A DNA stretch of 64,000 nt from Methylomonas methanica MC09. GTDB lineage: Bacteria; Pseudomonadota; Gammaproteobacteria; Methylococcales; Methylomonadaceae. The translations under genes and the position numbers were made by a program. Location of the stretch: the NCBI RefSeq assembly GCF_000214665.1, contig NC_015572.1, positions 2,170,001-2,234,000 of the forward strand, read 5' to 3'. This document shows positions 9,617 to 16,393 of this stretch, piece after piece. The notes under the pieces were generated by a model. The model ran no database searches and was not told the DNA's origin. It saw only the letters and a list, made by a program, of their open reading frames with translations. How positions within the stretch are numbered: position 1 is the first letter of the stretch; each line of letters opens with the position of its first letter.

Positions 9617-9942
9617 AGGTTTACCTGCACCGCGAGCCGGTTGATGGCCGCAAAGCCATCAACGGTTTGGCGCTGTTGGTCGAACAAGGGTTAGGCTTGA
9701 ATCCGTTTGAGTCGGCCATCTATGTGTTCAGCAATCGCCGGCGAGATCGGATCAAGTTGTTAGTGTGGGATCGTACCGGTTTCTGGCTGATGATCAAGCG
9801 ACTGGAAGCCGATCGATTTTGCTGGCCGAAAGATGCGCCGGTGGTGACCTTGACGGTAGAACAACTGCACTGGCTGTTAGCCGGTATTGATCTGGCGGCG
9901 ATGCGGCCGCATCCGCCGCGAATCTATACAAAAGTAAGCTGA
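9592..9942 (+). CDS. tnpB: IS66-family accessory protein TnpB (Orf2)
   Basis: A 116-residue protein with the family hallmarks: YLHREPVDGRKAINGLALLV near the N-terminus, then NRRRDRIKLLVWDRTGFWLMIKRLE and a tryptophan-rich end. Length and sequence match complete IS66 Orf2 proteins, which act with TnpA in transposition; the biochemical role is not established. It overlaps tnpA and lies 31 bp before tnpC. Confidence 0.92.
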   Translation: MFRFESGLKVYLHREPVDGRKAINGLALLVEQGLGLNPFESAIYVFSNRRRDRIKLLVWDRTGFWLMIKRLEADRFCWPKDAPVVTLTVEQLHWLLAGIDLAAMRPHPPRIYTKVS

Positions 9943-9973
9943 AACAATGACTTAAATCGAGTAAAATAGCGGC

Positions 9974-11536
9974 ATGACGACCACGATCACGCTGTCATCC
10001 GACGATTATCAGGCTCTGCTGAGCGAGCAGCAGCGGCTGGCAAATCAATTGCGGTTAGTGACGGTCGAGCGCGATCTATTGAAAGAACGCGTGGATGCTT
10101 TTCTGCATCGTCTGTATACCGCTAAATCCGAAGCCAGGGCCAATCCCGCTCAGCGCGATCTGTTTCTGAACGAAGCCGAAGCGTTGGCGCCGAACGGCGC
10201 ACCCATCGCCGAGGAAAGCACGCCCGAAGCGGTCGAGGTGACCGGTCACAGCCGCAAGAAACGCGGCCGCAAACCGCTCGATCCGCTGCTGCCGCGCGAG
10301 ATCGTGCGGCATGAGCTGCCGGAAGAAGAACGCGTCTGCGCGCATGACGGTCATACGCTGGTGGAAATCGGCGCGGAGATCAGCGAGCAACTCGACATTG
10401 TGCCGCAACAGGTGCGGGTGATTCAGCATCAGCGCATCAAATATGCCTGCCCGTGCTGTGACAACAGCATTCGGGTGACGCCGGCACCGGCGCGCATTAT
10501 CCCCAAAGGCTTGCTGACCGAAACCGCGCTGGCCTGGGTTGTGACTGCCAAATACCAGGATAGCCTGCCGCTGTATCGGCAAGCCGCATTACTCAGCCGC
10601 TTCGGCGGCGATCTGTCGCGCACTACGCTGGCGGCCAGCATGATACGGGTCGGTCAGGCGGTACAGCCCATCATCAATCTGCTGCGCGACCATCTGCTGG
10701 AAGCCGATCTGATCCTGGGCGACGAAACCGTCGTGCAGGTGCTCAAGGAATCCGGGCGAGCGGCGCAAACTAAAAGTTATTTATGGGCACAGATGACCGG
10801 CTCCGGCCCACCGATCCGCCTGTTTAGCTACACGCCGGGGCGCGGGGGCACTCACGCACAGCCGCTGTATGACGGCATCAAGCCCGGTACGGTCCTGATG
10901 AGCGACGGTTATGAGGTGTATAACGGCATCACAACAGCCCGGGGATTAATCCATCTCGGCTGCTGGGCGCATGCGCGCCGTTACTTTGTCGAAGCCGAAA
11001 CCGCCATTCCCAAAGCCGCGCGCGGCCCGGAACAACTGGCGACGCAGTTTATTGCCGCCATAGGCCAACTCTACGCCATTGAAGCCAAGGCCAAAGACCT
11101 GAGTGCCGAACAGCGTGGCCAACAGCGTCAACAGCACAGCCAACCCGTGTTGGCCACCATCGAAAGTTTGTTGGTACAGCATCTGCACACGGTGACGCCC
11201 AACAGTTTACTGGGTAAGGCCTTGCATTACCTGTCGTCGCAATGGCCAAAGCTGATCCGCTTTGTCGACAACGGCGCCTGGCCCATCGACAATAATCTCT
11301 GTGAAAACGCCATCCGCCCCTTCGTGGTGGGCCGCCGCAACTGGCTGTTTTGTGACACGGTGGCCGGCGCCCACGCCAGCGCGAATCTTTACTCGCTCAT
11401 CGAAACCTGCAAAGCCAACCGCATCGAACCCTACATCTATTTGGTGGCGTTGTTCCGTCAGTTACCTCTCGCCAAAACCGTCGAAGACTTCGAGGCATTG
11501 CTGCCTTGGCTCCTCCTTGCCAACCCAACGACTTAA
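9974..11536 (+). CDS. tnpC: IS66-family transposase TnpC
   Basis: A 520-residue DDE transposase. It has an N-terminal coiled-coil region (LLSEQQRLANQLRLVTVERD), a basic KKRGRKPLDPLLPREI motif, a zinc-finger-like segment (YACPCCDNSI), the core domain (LILGDETVVQVLKE, then SDGYEVYNG, LGCWAHARRYF) and the C-terminal DNNLCENAIRPFVVGRRNWLF motif containing the catalytic Glu. Length is normal for the family, and no frameshift is seen. Confidence 0.95.
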   Translation: MTTTITLSSDDYQALLSEQQRLANQLRLVTVERDLLKERVDAFLHRLYTAKSEARANPAQRDLFLNEAEALAPNGAPIAEESTPEAVEVTGHSRKKRGRKPLDPLLPREIVRHELPEEERVCAHDGHTLVEIGAEISEQLDIVPQQVRVIQHQRIKYACPCCDNSIRVTPAPARIIPKGLLTETALAWVVTAKYQDSLPLYRQAALLSRFGGDLSRTTLAASMIRVGQAVQPIINLLRDHLLEADLILGDETVVQVLKESGRAAQTKSYLWAQMTGSGPPIRLFSYTPGRGGTHAQPLYDGIKPGTVLMSDGYEVYNGITTARGLIHLGCWAHARRYFVEAETAIPKAARGPEQLATQFIAAIGQLYAIEAKAKDLSAEQRGQQRQQHSQPVLATIESLLVQHLHTVTPNSLLGKALHYLSSQWPKLIRFVDNGAWPIDNNLCENAIRPFVVGRRNWLFCDTVAGAHASANLYSLIETCKANRIEPYIYLVALFRQLPLAKTVEDFEALLPWLLLANPTT

Positions 11537-11600
11537 TCACTCTCTAACCGTTAGGATATTGTCCGATTCTGTTCAAGTACGTCATTCAAACATCGCATAC

Positions 11601-11635
11601 GGGATTTCGTTGGCCGCTTACCTGCAATCAGACTG
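11601..11635 (+). repeat. Dispersed repeat R, copy 2 right half
   Basis: After the target duplication GGGATTTC the sequence continues GTTGGCCGCTTACCTGC, matching the part of repeat R that reads ATTGACCGCTTCCGGC in the 44-kb copy. It is the other half of the copy broken by IS66. Confidence 0.65.
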
Positions 11636-11812
11636 AATAGAAAACTTCTCTTGGTGACCCTAAGCCAAGTGCGCGGTTACCTTCTCGACTGAAGCACTCA
11701 TATCAAAATAGCTGTCTGTTGTTGGTCCGAATACCCTTTGGATAAAACCGATCAAAAGTGGCTCAGGGTTTTGGCTGTTCATTCCAGCCAAAATCAGTAC
11801 AGTGTCCCAACC

Positions 11813-12121
11813 ATGAGTACGAAGCCGACAGAGTTTGCTTGCCCAAGTTGTAACAACCACTTGGTCCGCCATAAGAATCGCTACGGATATTTTTGGGGAT
11901 GTTGCAATTATCCGGAATGTCAGCTGATTTTGCCGGATGCGGAAGGTAAACCCGGAAAACAACGGCAGACGGCGCAGTCCACTGGTGAAACCTGTCCGGA
12001 ATGCGGTCAAGGCGAACGGTTAGTTCGCGCGATTCGCAAAGGACAGCGAAGGGGGCAAACATTTATCGGCTGTAGCCGCTTTCCGGCCTGTACTTATACC
12101 GAATTTGTCGGAAACCAGTAA
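11813..12121 (+). CDS. Topoisomerase-type C4 zinc-finger protein
   Basis: A 102-residue protein with two C4 zinc fingers of the topoisomerase I C-terminal type: FACPSCNNHLVRHKNRYGYFWGC with a following CNYPEC, and TCPECGQGERLVRAIRKG with a following CSRFPAC. Proteins of this type recur in ICEs and plasmids and probably bind single-stranded DNA, but the role here is inferred. The ATG at 11813 is chosen because homology begins there; an in-frame ATG at 11738 would add 25 non-conserved residues. It probably marks the left part of the ICE accessory region. Confidence 0.75.
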   Translation: MSTKPTEFACPSCNNHLVRHKNRYGYFWGCCNYPECQLILPDAEGKPGKQRQTAQSTGETCPECGQGERLVRAIRKGQRRGQTFIGCSRFPACTYTEFVGNQ

Positions 12122-12189
12122 AAAAACACCCTTAAAAAATGAGATTGGGTTAGGTTCCGAGCGAATGATGTGGGACAACCGCTTTTTAG

Positions 12190-12275
12190 CGTGTTCACTG
12201 CGTTTTCAGTGAGACCTTTTGCTACCGCGCATCTGCGAAACCGGTAGCCGGTTCCTGCGGGAATCGTGCAGATGT
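12190..12275 (+). ncRNA. Candidate structured RNA element A, copy 1 (pseudoknot-like leader)
   Basis: Three potential stems are visible: TCACTG/CAGTGA (12195-12212), GCTACCG/CGGTAGC (12221-12248) and TTCC/GGAA (12252-12263). In addition CATCTGC in the loop of the second stem (12230-12236) can pair with GCAGATG downstream (12268-12274), which would make a pseudoknot. A second copy at 13406-13490 keeps all these pairings, with compensatory base changes in the second stem and the pseudoknot. It lies about 110 bp before the DUF3577 gene start, so a cis-regulatory leader is likely. Confidence 0.6.
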
Positions 12276-12298
12276 GATTTAACCATGGAAACATGGGC

Positions 12299-12353
12299 TA
12301 ACCCTCCGGGAAATCGGTTTCCCAGTGGGAGGCACGGCGTTTTTCCGGTTTCT
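12299..12353 (+). promoter_or_regulatory. Structured 5' leader element B, copy 1 (before DUF3577 gene)
   Basis: An ACCCTCC segment is followed by a hairpin (GGGAAA-TCGG-TTTCCC) and then GGGAGG, which can pair back with CCTCC, followed by a TTTTTCCGG tail. The same layout (ACCC, hairpin, GGG-rich partner, TTTYYCGG) precedes four further genes at 13501, 14116, 14695 and 15582. It resembles in context the published radC RNA motif (conserved leaders of radC and other DNA-processing genes in Proteobacteria). Confidence 0.55.
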
Positions 12354-12381
12354 TGTCATTTTTTTAAACGGGAGAACGACC

Positions 12382-12873
12382 ATGGCTACAACCCCACAAA
12401 CCAAATACTTCGACCTGCATATTCAAGGCATCGGTTATGTCAATCGTATCCGGGAAGTGAACGTCAAACGCGGCGAAAACTTTTGGGCCTGCGATATCTC
12501 CGCCTTACACGGCGCCGTGGACGATGTGCAATATACCCGCTTCGATTGCCGGGTAAGCGGTGCGGAAGCCGGTAAACTGATCAAACGAATGCACAAAGCC
12601 TGTCGGGAAGAGAAAAAAATCCTGATCGGCTTTAAGTTAGGCGATCTGTATACGGAGACCTTTACTTATGAGTCCGGTGCCAAACAGGGCGAAACCGGCG
12701 TTAGCCTGAAAGCCAGACTGTTATTCATTCACTGGATCAAAGTCGACGGTGTCAGTGTATACACTGCTCCGCCCAAGGCCGATGTGGCTGACGATGTTCA
12801 GTCTGAAACCCAGCCGCTGGCCGATCCTAGTCCAACGGGATCTAACGATAGGGCACAGGCAGCCGTCCATTAA
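12382..12873 (+). CDS. DUF3577-family ICE protein (STY4534-type, proposed ICE replication protein)
   Basis: A 163-residue protein beginning MATTPQTKYFDLHIQGIGYV, with the conserved FWACDISALHG and YTRFDCRVSG segments of the DUF3577 family, which is found almost only in ICEs of the SPI-7/PAGI-2 type and is annotated as a replication protein. The variable tail after residue ~130 is Ala/Pro/Asp-rich. The ATG at 12382 has a good GGGAGAA site 6-9 bp upstream; an earlier in-frame ATG at 12325 lies inside the leader and is rejected. It has both leader elements A and B upstream and a strong hairpin just after its stop. Confidence 0.85.
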   Translation: MATTPQTKYFDLHIQGIGYVNRIREVNVKRGENFWACDISALHGAVDDVQYTRFDCRVSGAEAGKLIKRMHKACREEKKILIGFKLGDLYTETFTYESGAKQGETGVSLKARLLFIHWIKVDGVSVYTAPPKADVADDVQSETQPLADPSPTGSNDRAQAAVH

Positions 12874-12878
12874 GTGCT

Positions 12879-12907
12879 AGGCACAGAACATCCAATGTTC
12901 TGTGCCT
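12879..12907 (+). terminator. Strong hairpin after the DUF3577 gene
   Basis: A perfect 13-bp stem (AGGCACAGAACAT with its complement) with a 3-nt CCA loop starts 6 bp after the stop codon. There is no U tract behind it (GCTTGATCC follows), so it may protect the mRNA 3' end rather than act as a classical intrinsic terminator. Confidence 0.6.
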
Positions 12908-13405
12908 GCTTGATCCTATAACCAGGCGTCAGCCGTTTTCGCAGAAGGTCCTGTGATTGCTCAGCAGGGCAGGGCTTTCCGGGAAAACGCTAACCTTTAG
13001 CGTTGCCAACTGACGACACCGGCTGCCATCGCCGGCGATTGATGGAACCTTTTGTGCGGTAGACCGTGCATATCGAATATGACTTGAGATCACTCGCAAA
13101 CCGGGTCAAGCAGCAATGAGGTCAGTTTAAACAACGGGGAACCGATCTCTTGGTGATATGAGTGGCAGGTCTCTTTGAGATCCGATCAAGGCATGATGGG
13201 CCGTCAAGCTGCTGTCCGTCATGGGAATGTACCGAGTTTCACGACAAACGAAGGTGTACAGGCCGGCAGTGAATGGTGTGTACACCCGGTTTTTTCAGAA
13301 TATCTGCGCCGATTTCGGCTGAGGTATTGTGAAAAACCGGTATCCGTTGATCGTTTGGGATCAGCGAAAATTGTTTCCGGAAACTTGAAGCAATAGTGTT
13401 TTTAA
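12908..13405. other. Non-coding interval with a small hairpin
   Basis: About 500 bp without a convincing gene. It contains a perfect 8-bp hairpin, AACGCTAA-CCT-TTAGCGTT (12986-13004), and a GGTGTGTACACC palindrome near 13275. An open frame at 13175-13396 lacks a ribosome binding site and protein-like composition and is not called. Confidence 0.45.
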
Positions 13406-13490
13406 CCGTGCTCACTGCGTTTCAGCGAGACCTTTAGCGACTGCGCGTCTGCGCTTCCAGTCGCCGATTCCTGCGGGAATTGCAGCAGAC
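13406..13490 (+). ncRNA. Candidate structured RNA element A, copy 2
   Basis: This is the second copy of the element at 12190-12275. The first stem is CTCACTG/CAGCGAG with one A-C mismatch, the second is GCGACTG/CAGTCGC (13436-13463), the third ATTCC/GGAAT (13466-13479), and the loop-to-downstream pairing is GTCTGC/GCAGAC (13446-13489). Relative to copy 1, the second stem changes T-A to G-C and C-G to T-A, and the pseudoknot changes A-T to G-C, all compensatory. Leader element B follows 10 bp later. Confidence 0.6.
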
Positions 13491-13500
13491 ACTATTTTTT

Positions 13501-13555
13501 AACCCAGCCGGGGACTGATTTTCCCGGCGGCACGCGTTGGAAAGCATTCTTCGGC
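13501..13555 (+). promoter_or_regulatory. Structured 5' leader element B, copy 2
   Basis: AACCCAGC is followed by a CCGGGGA...TTTCCCGG hairpin, then a GGCGG and CGTTGG stretch and a TTCTTCGGC tail. The layout is the same as the other element B copies. The start codon of the next gene lies 24 bp further on, with a GGCGGAGAAG binding site between. Confidence 0.55.
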
Positions 13556-13578
13556 ATTGTAATGTGGCGGAGAAGCTT

Positions 13579-14031
13579 ATGAACATACCTCATGTACCGA
13601 AAGGTGAACCTTGTTTGGTTTGGGATACTGGCGAAATTGCTCAACAGCAAGCCCAAGTGTTGCTCGAGACCGGCGAGGCTGACAATGCTGATCAAGCATT
13701 TGCATTAGCCTGTGCAGATAACGATCTTTTTAGCTTTGCGTGGGAGGCGTTAACGGAACGGCTCTCGGAGATTCTAAGTACCCTTAACCCTGCAGGTTAT
13801 TGGCGTGCCGAAGTGAGATATTTTGGATGGCGCAGCCTGAGTGGGACCAAGGATTTTATTGCCGATGACGGCGTTGGGTTTTTGGACAATCTTCTACCCA
13901 ACACCGAGTGTACCTTCAAGGTGTTCGTGACCGAGGACCAAATAATTCGCCTGCAAAATTTTCACCACGATGCACCAACCGGCAACGAGTGGTACACCGT
14001 CAAAGCGGCTGAGCCTTGGCCAAACGATTAG
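13579..14031 (+). CDS. ICE accessory protein of unknown function
   Basis: A 150-residue soluble protein beginning MNIPHVPKGEPCLVWDTGEI. The first ~60 residues look helical and acidic (QAQVLLETGEADNADQAFAL); the rest may be an alpha/beta domain with many aromatic residues (WRAEVRYFGWRSL). I recognise no known domain. The ATG at 13579 is preferred over one at 13537 because of the GGAGAAG site and the leader structure. It has leader elements A and B upstream, like the DUF3577 gene, so the two are probably regulated together. Confidence 0.75.
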   Translation: MNIPHVPKGEPCLVWDTGEIAQQQAQVLLETGEADNADQAFALACADNDLFSFAWEALTERLSEILSTLNPAGYWRAEVRYFGWRSLSGTKDFIADDGVGFLDNLLPNTECTFKVFVTEDQIIRLQNFHHDAPTGNEWYTVKAAEPWPND

Positions 14032-14115
14032 TCGATAAGCCAGGCCCTTCTCGAATGACGGATCTTTTTAACTGAGTGGCTTGAGCCCGTCAAAACGGAT
14101 AGAGCCGATTTTCAT

Positions 14116-14172
14116 AACCCAACCGGGGAAACACATTCCCCGCGTTGCCGTGGGTGTGTTTCTTCGGTTTTA
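14116..14172 (+). promoter_or_regulatory. Structured 5' leader element B, copy 3 (before radC)
   Basis: AACCCAAC is followed by a CGGGGAA-ACACA-TTCCCCG hairpin (7 bp) and then GTTG and TGGGT, which can pair back with CAAC and ACCCA, and a TTTCTTCGG tail. It is the best formed of the five copies. Its position directly before a radC-like gene fits the published radC RNA motif; a covariance-model search would decide. Confidence 0.6.
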
Positions 14173-14190
14173 TTTAACAGGAGAACGCCC

Positions 14191-14664
14191 ATGTTATTCA
14201 TTCAAGAAACCGATGGTGATTACCGTCAAGCCAGAGAAGCCGATGTGCTGGATGCGGCCACCGAGCTGGTTAATGGCTATTTTGCCAAAGGCACCGCCAT
14301 TACCGAACCGGCCAAGGCAGCGGATTATCTGAAATTACAATTGGCGCAGTACGAGCACGAAGTGTTTGTCTGCGTATTTTTAAACAGCCAACATCAAGTG
14401 TTAGCCCTGGATGAACTGTTCAGAGGCACGTTGGATGGCGCCAGCGTATATCCGCGGGAAGTGATTAAAGCGGTATTGCAGCACAATGCGGCCGCCATGA
14501 TCGTGGCGCATAACCATCCATCGGGAATATCCGAACCCAGTCAGGCGGATCGAACGATTACCGACAAATTGAAGCAAGTGTTGGGTTTGATCGATGTCAA
14601 ATTGCTGGATCACTTCATTATCGGCGAATCGGTTTATTCCTTTGCCGAAAACGGTTTGTTGTAA
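14191..14664 (+). CDS. radC: RadC-like JAB-domain protein
   Basis: A 157-residue protein with the RadC/JAMM metal motif AHNHPSGISEPSQAD (His107, His109, Asp120) and the preceding VLALDELFRGTLDGASVYPREV block that carries the conserved Glu. ICE- and phage-borne RadC proteins lack the N-terminal HhH region of chromosomal RadC, as here. The biochemical function is unsettled; it is often placed with anti-restriction or DNA-processing genes. The ATG at 14191 follows CAGGAGAACGCCC and the element B leader. Confidence 0.9.
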   Translation: MLFIQETDGDYRQAREADVLDAATELVNGYFAKGTAITEPAKAADYLKLQLAQYEHEVFVCVFLNSQHQVLALDELFRGTLDGASVYPREVIKAVLQHNAAAMIVAHNHPSGISEPSQADRTITDKLKQVLGLIDVKLLDHFIIGESVYSFAENGLL

Positions 14665-14694
14665 GCGGGCTTGATCCCTACCTTCTTCATTTTC

Positions 14695-14742
14695 ACCCAT
14701 CTGGGCATACAGTCCCGGTGGGGCGGTATTTCCCAGGCTTTA
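14695..14742 (+). promoter_or_regulatory. Structured 5' leader element B, copy 4 (weak)
   Basis: ACCCATC can pair with GGTGGG around a small GGGC...TCCC hairpin, and a TTTCCCAGG tail follows. It is the most divergent copy. Spacing to the ATG at 14756 and the GGAGAA binding site match the other copies. Confidence 0.4.
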
Positions 14743-14755
14743 CCGGAGAAATACT

Positions 14756-15574
14756 ATGTTAGCTTCACGTTTTAGATCGGGTCAGTTGATCCGCTCAACT
14801 TTACCCTTGTCCGATGAGCAATTGCGCAATGTTGTGCCGTCGATTTATGCCGGCGACGCCCATGCCTCGCGGTCCGATCGCTATACCCACATTCCGACCA
14901 GCGTGGTGTTAAACGCACTGAAAAAAGAAGGCTTCCAGCCGTTTATGGCGATTCAAGCCCGCGTGCGTGACGATACCCGGCACGGTTTTGCCAAACACAT
15001 GATTCGGATGCGCCACGCCAGCCAAATAGAAATGCAGGATGCCGTCAACGAAATCATCTTGTTGAATTCGCATGACGGCTCCAGTTCCTATCAAATGCTG
15101 GCCGGCAGCTTTCGGTTCGTGTGCCAAAACGGCATGGTCTGCGGCGATCAATACCACGATATCAGAGTCCGCCACTGCGGCAATGTGGTGGACAACGTCA
15201 TCGAGGGGGCTTATGAAGTCCTCGATAACTTTGAGCGCATTACGGCCTCCAAAGCCGATATGTCAGCCTTGCCATTATCCGAAGCCGAGCAACTGGCCTT
15301 TGCCAAAGCAGCATTGCCTTTGCGCTTTGGCGAAACCGATGCGCAGCCGGCAGAACAAACGGTGCTGCGGCGCAGGCGATCGGCTGATGACCGAAACGAT
15401 CTATGGACGACCTTCAATGTGGTCCAGGAAAATTTGATCAAAGGGGGGCTGCCGCGTGTTAACCGCCAAGGCAGAGTCTCCAGGACCCGACAGATCAACG
15501 GCATCGATGGCGACGTCCGTTTGAACAAGGCGCTTTGGACTTTGGCGGAAGCCATGAAAGCGCTGAAAGCTTAA
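14756..15574 (+). CDS. DUF932-domain protein
   Basis: A 272-residue protein of the DUF932 family (phage/plasmid-like protein), with the characteristic YTHIPTSVVLNALKKEGFQP and LAGSFRFVCQNGMVCGDQY segments. It is a common accessory gene of conjugative elements, next to radC, and its function is unknown. The start is set by CCGGAGAAATACT directly upstream. The basic C-terminal part (RRRRSADDRND) could bind nucleic acid. Confidence 0.85.
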   Translation: MLASRFRSGQLIRSTLPLSDEQLRNVVPSIYAGDAHASRSDRYTHIPTSVVLNALKKEGFQPFMAIQARVRDDTRHGFAKHMIRMRHASQIEMQDAVNEIILLNSHDGSSSYQMLAGSFRFVCQNGMVCGDQYHDIRVRHCGNVVDNVIEGAYEVLDNFERITASKADMSALPLSEAEQLAFAKAALPLRFGETDAQPAEQTVLRRRRSADDRNDLWTTFNVVQENLIKGGLPRVNRQGRVSRTRQINGIDGDVRLNKALWTLAEAMKALKA

Positions 15575-15581
15575 CTTCATC

Positions 15582-15637
15582 AACCCAGCCGGGGAACGCA
15601 GTTCTCCGGTTACGGCGGGCGATTTTTCCCGGTGTCT
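15582..15637 (+). promoter_or_regulatory. Structured 5' leader element B, copy 5 (before DUF6876 gene)
   Basis: AACCCAGCC, a CCGGGGAA/TTCTCCGG hairpin (8 bp with one G-U), then GGCGGG able to pair back with CCC-GCC, and a TTTTTCCCGG tail. The layout and the GGAGAA site before the ATG are shared with the other copies. Confidence 0.55.
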
Positions 15638-15657
15638 CGAATTATTTGGAGAATACC

Positions 15658-16080
15658 ATGCAACAAATCAACCCGGAAACGACCAATCCACCACGCCTTG
15701 ATTCAACGGAACTAAGCACGGCATTAAGTCAATTCACAGGTACTGAACATTGGTATCGGCATTCTTTGAACAAACGAATGTTGTATACCGATGGCGTCCG
15801 GTATTTCGCTAAAAACGGCGGCGAACTAGGCGCCTATTGGCTGCTCGATAAAACAGCGCTGGAAATTTGCCCGCTATTGCATCGGAAAAAACAGGCGTTT
15901 GGCGTCGTTTCAGTGAGTGTAAACCTCGACCATAGCGCTGACATCATCGTGACGGACGGCAACGAACAGCAATTGTTAAGGCTCGATATTCAGTTTACCG
16001 ATCTGCAAAACGGCGAATGGCGGTTTTATCTGATTGAAGAGGGCGATCATCGCGTGATGTTATTGCTTGGCGAATATTAA
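15658..16080 (+). CDS. DUF6876-family protein
   Basis: A 140-residue protein with the HWYRHSLNKRMLYTDGVRYFA and GAYWLLDKTALEI segments that characterise the DUF6876 family of ICE/plasmid accessory proteins. No catalytic motif is evident, and the function is unknown. The ATG at 15658 follows TTGGAGAATACC; a longer frame from 15535 overlaps the previous gene and the leader and is rejected. It is followed 24 bp later by a small gene. Confidence 0.8.
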   Translation: MQQINPETTNPPRLDSTELSTALSQFTGTEHWYRHSLNKRMLYTDGVRYFAKNGGELGAYWLLDKTALEICPLLHRKKQAFGVVSVSVNLDHSADIIVTDGNEQQLLRLDIQFTDLQNGEWRFYLIEEGDHRVMLLLGEY

Positions 16081-16104
16081 TGTCATTGTATGGGAGATGT
16101 CTTT

Positions 16105-16293
16105 ATGGAAACAGTGGCAATCGAATTCGAACTCACTGAGCAAGAAGCCTTGGCCTTGGCTCAATTCGTTAAACGCCTTGGTTGGCAGGAAATACGGATC
16201 AATGCCGTTGACGATGACGAAGCGTATTGCATGCGCGATGCCATTGCGCATGTTCGATCCGCTTTGTACCGGCAAGGTTTTTCGCCCCGTTAA
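16105..16293 (+). CDS. Small conserved ICE protein (DUF7706-like)
   Basis: A 62-residue acidic protein (METVAIEFELTEQEALALAQ and onward) resembling a short family (DUF7706) found next to DUF6876/DUF932 genes in conjugative elements. The ATG at 16105 is preferred over 16090 because GGGAGATG lies 6-8 bp upstream. It is the last gene of the accessory run, followed by a classical terminator. Confidence 0.7.
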   Translation: METVAIEFELTEQEALALAQFVKRLGWQEIRINAVDDDEAYCMRDAIAHVRSALYRQGFSPR

Positions 16294-16297
16294 TACC

Positions 16298-16320
16298 AAG
16301 CCCCGCAAGGGGCTTTTTTT
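16298..16320 (+). terminator. Intrinsic terminator of the accessory gene run
   Basis: AAGCCCC-GCAA-GGGGCTT followed by TTTTT is a 7-bp GC-rich stem with a tetraloop and a U tract, 5 bp after the stop codon. Confidence 0.92.
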
Positions 16321-16393
16321 GCCGAAACAAATGGTTTAAACAGAAACGAAACCATCAGAGAGTGACCTGAAAATTGGTCAATCGCTATTCAAA

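Larger units (their letters stand above)
9128..11600 (+). mobile_element. Complete IS66-family insertion sequence (2,473 bp)
   Basis: The ends are imperfect inverted repeats: GTAAGCGATCTAT at 9128 and the reverse complement of the right end, GTATGCGATGTTT, ending at 11600 (10 of 13 match). The 8-bp sequence GGGATTTC occurs directly on both sides (9120-9127 and 11601-11608), the duplication length expected for IS66. It carries three genes in the family order tnpA, tnpB, tnpC, all apparently intact. A perfect 8-bp stem (GTGTCCAC/GTGGACAC, 9181-9206) lies just before the first start codon. The element should be considered potentially active. Confidence 0.93.

Noticed and set aside
13175..13396. 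73-residue open frame between the DUF3577 and next gene
   Set aside because: No ribosome site, no protein-like motif, and it ends next to structured RNA element A.
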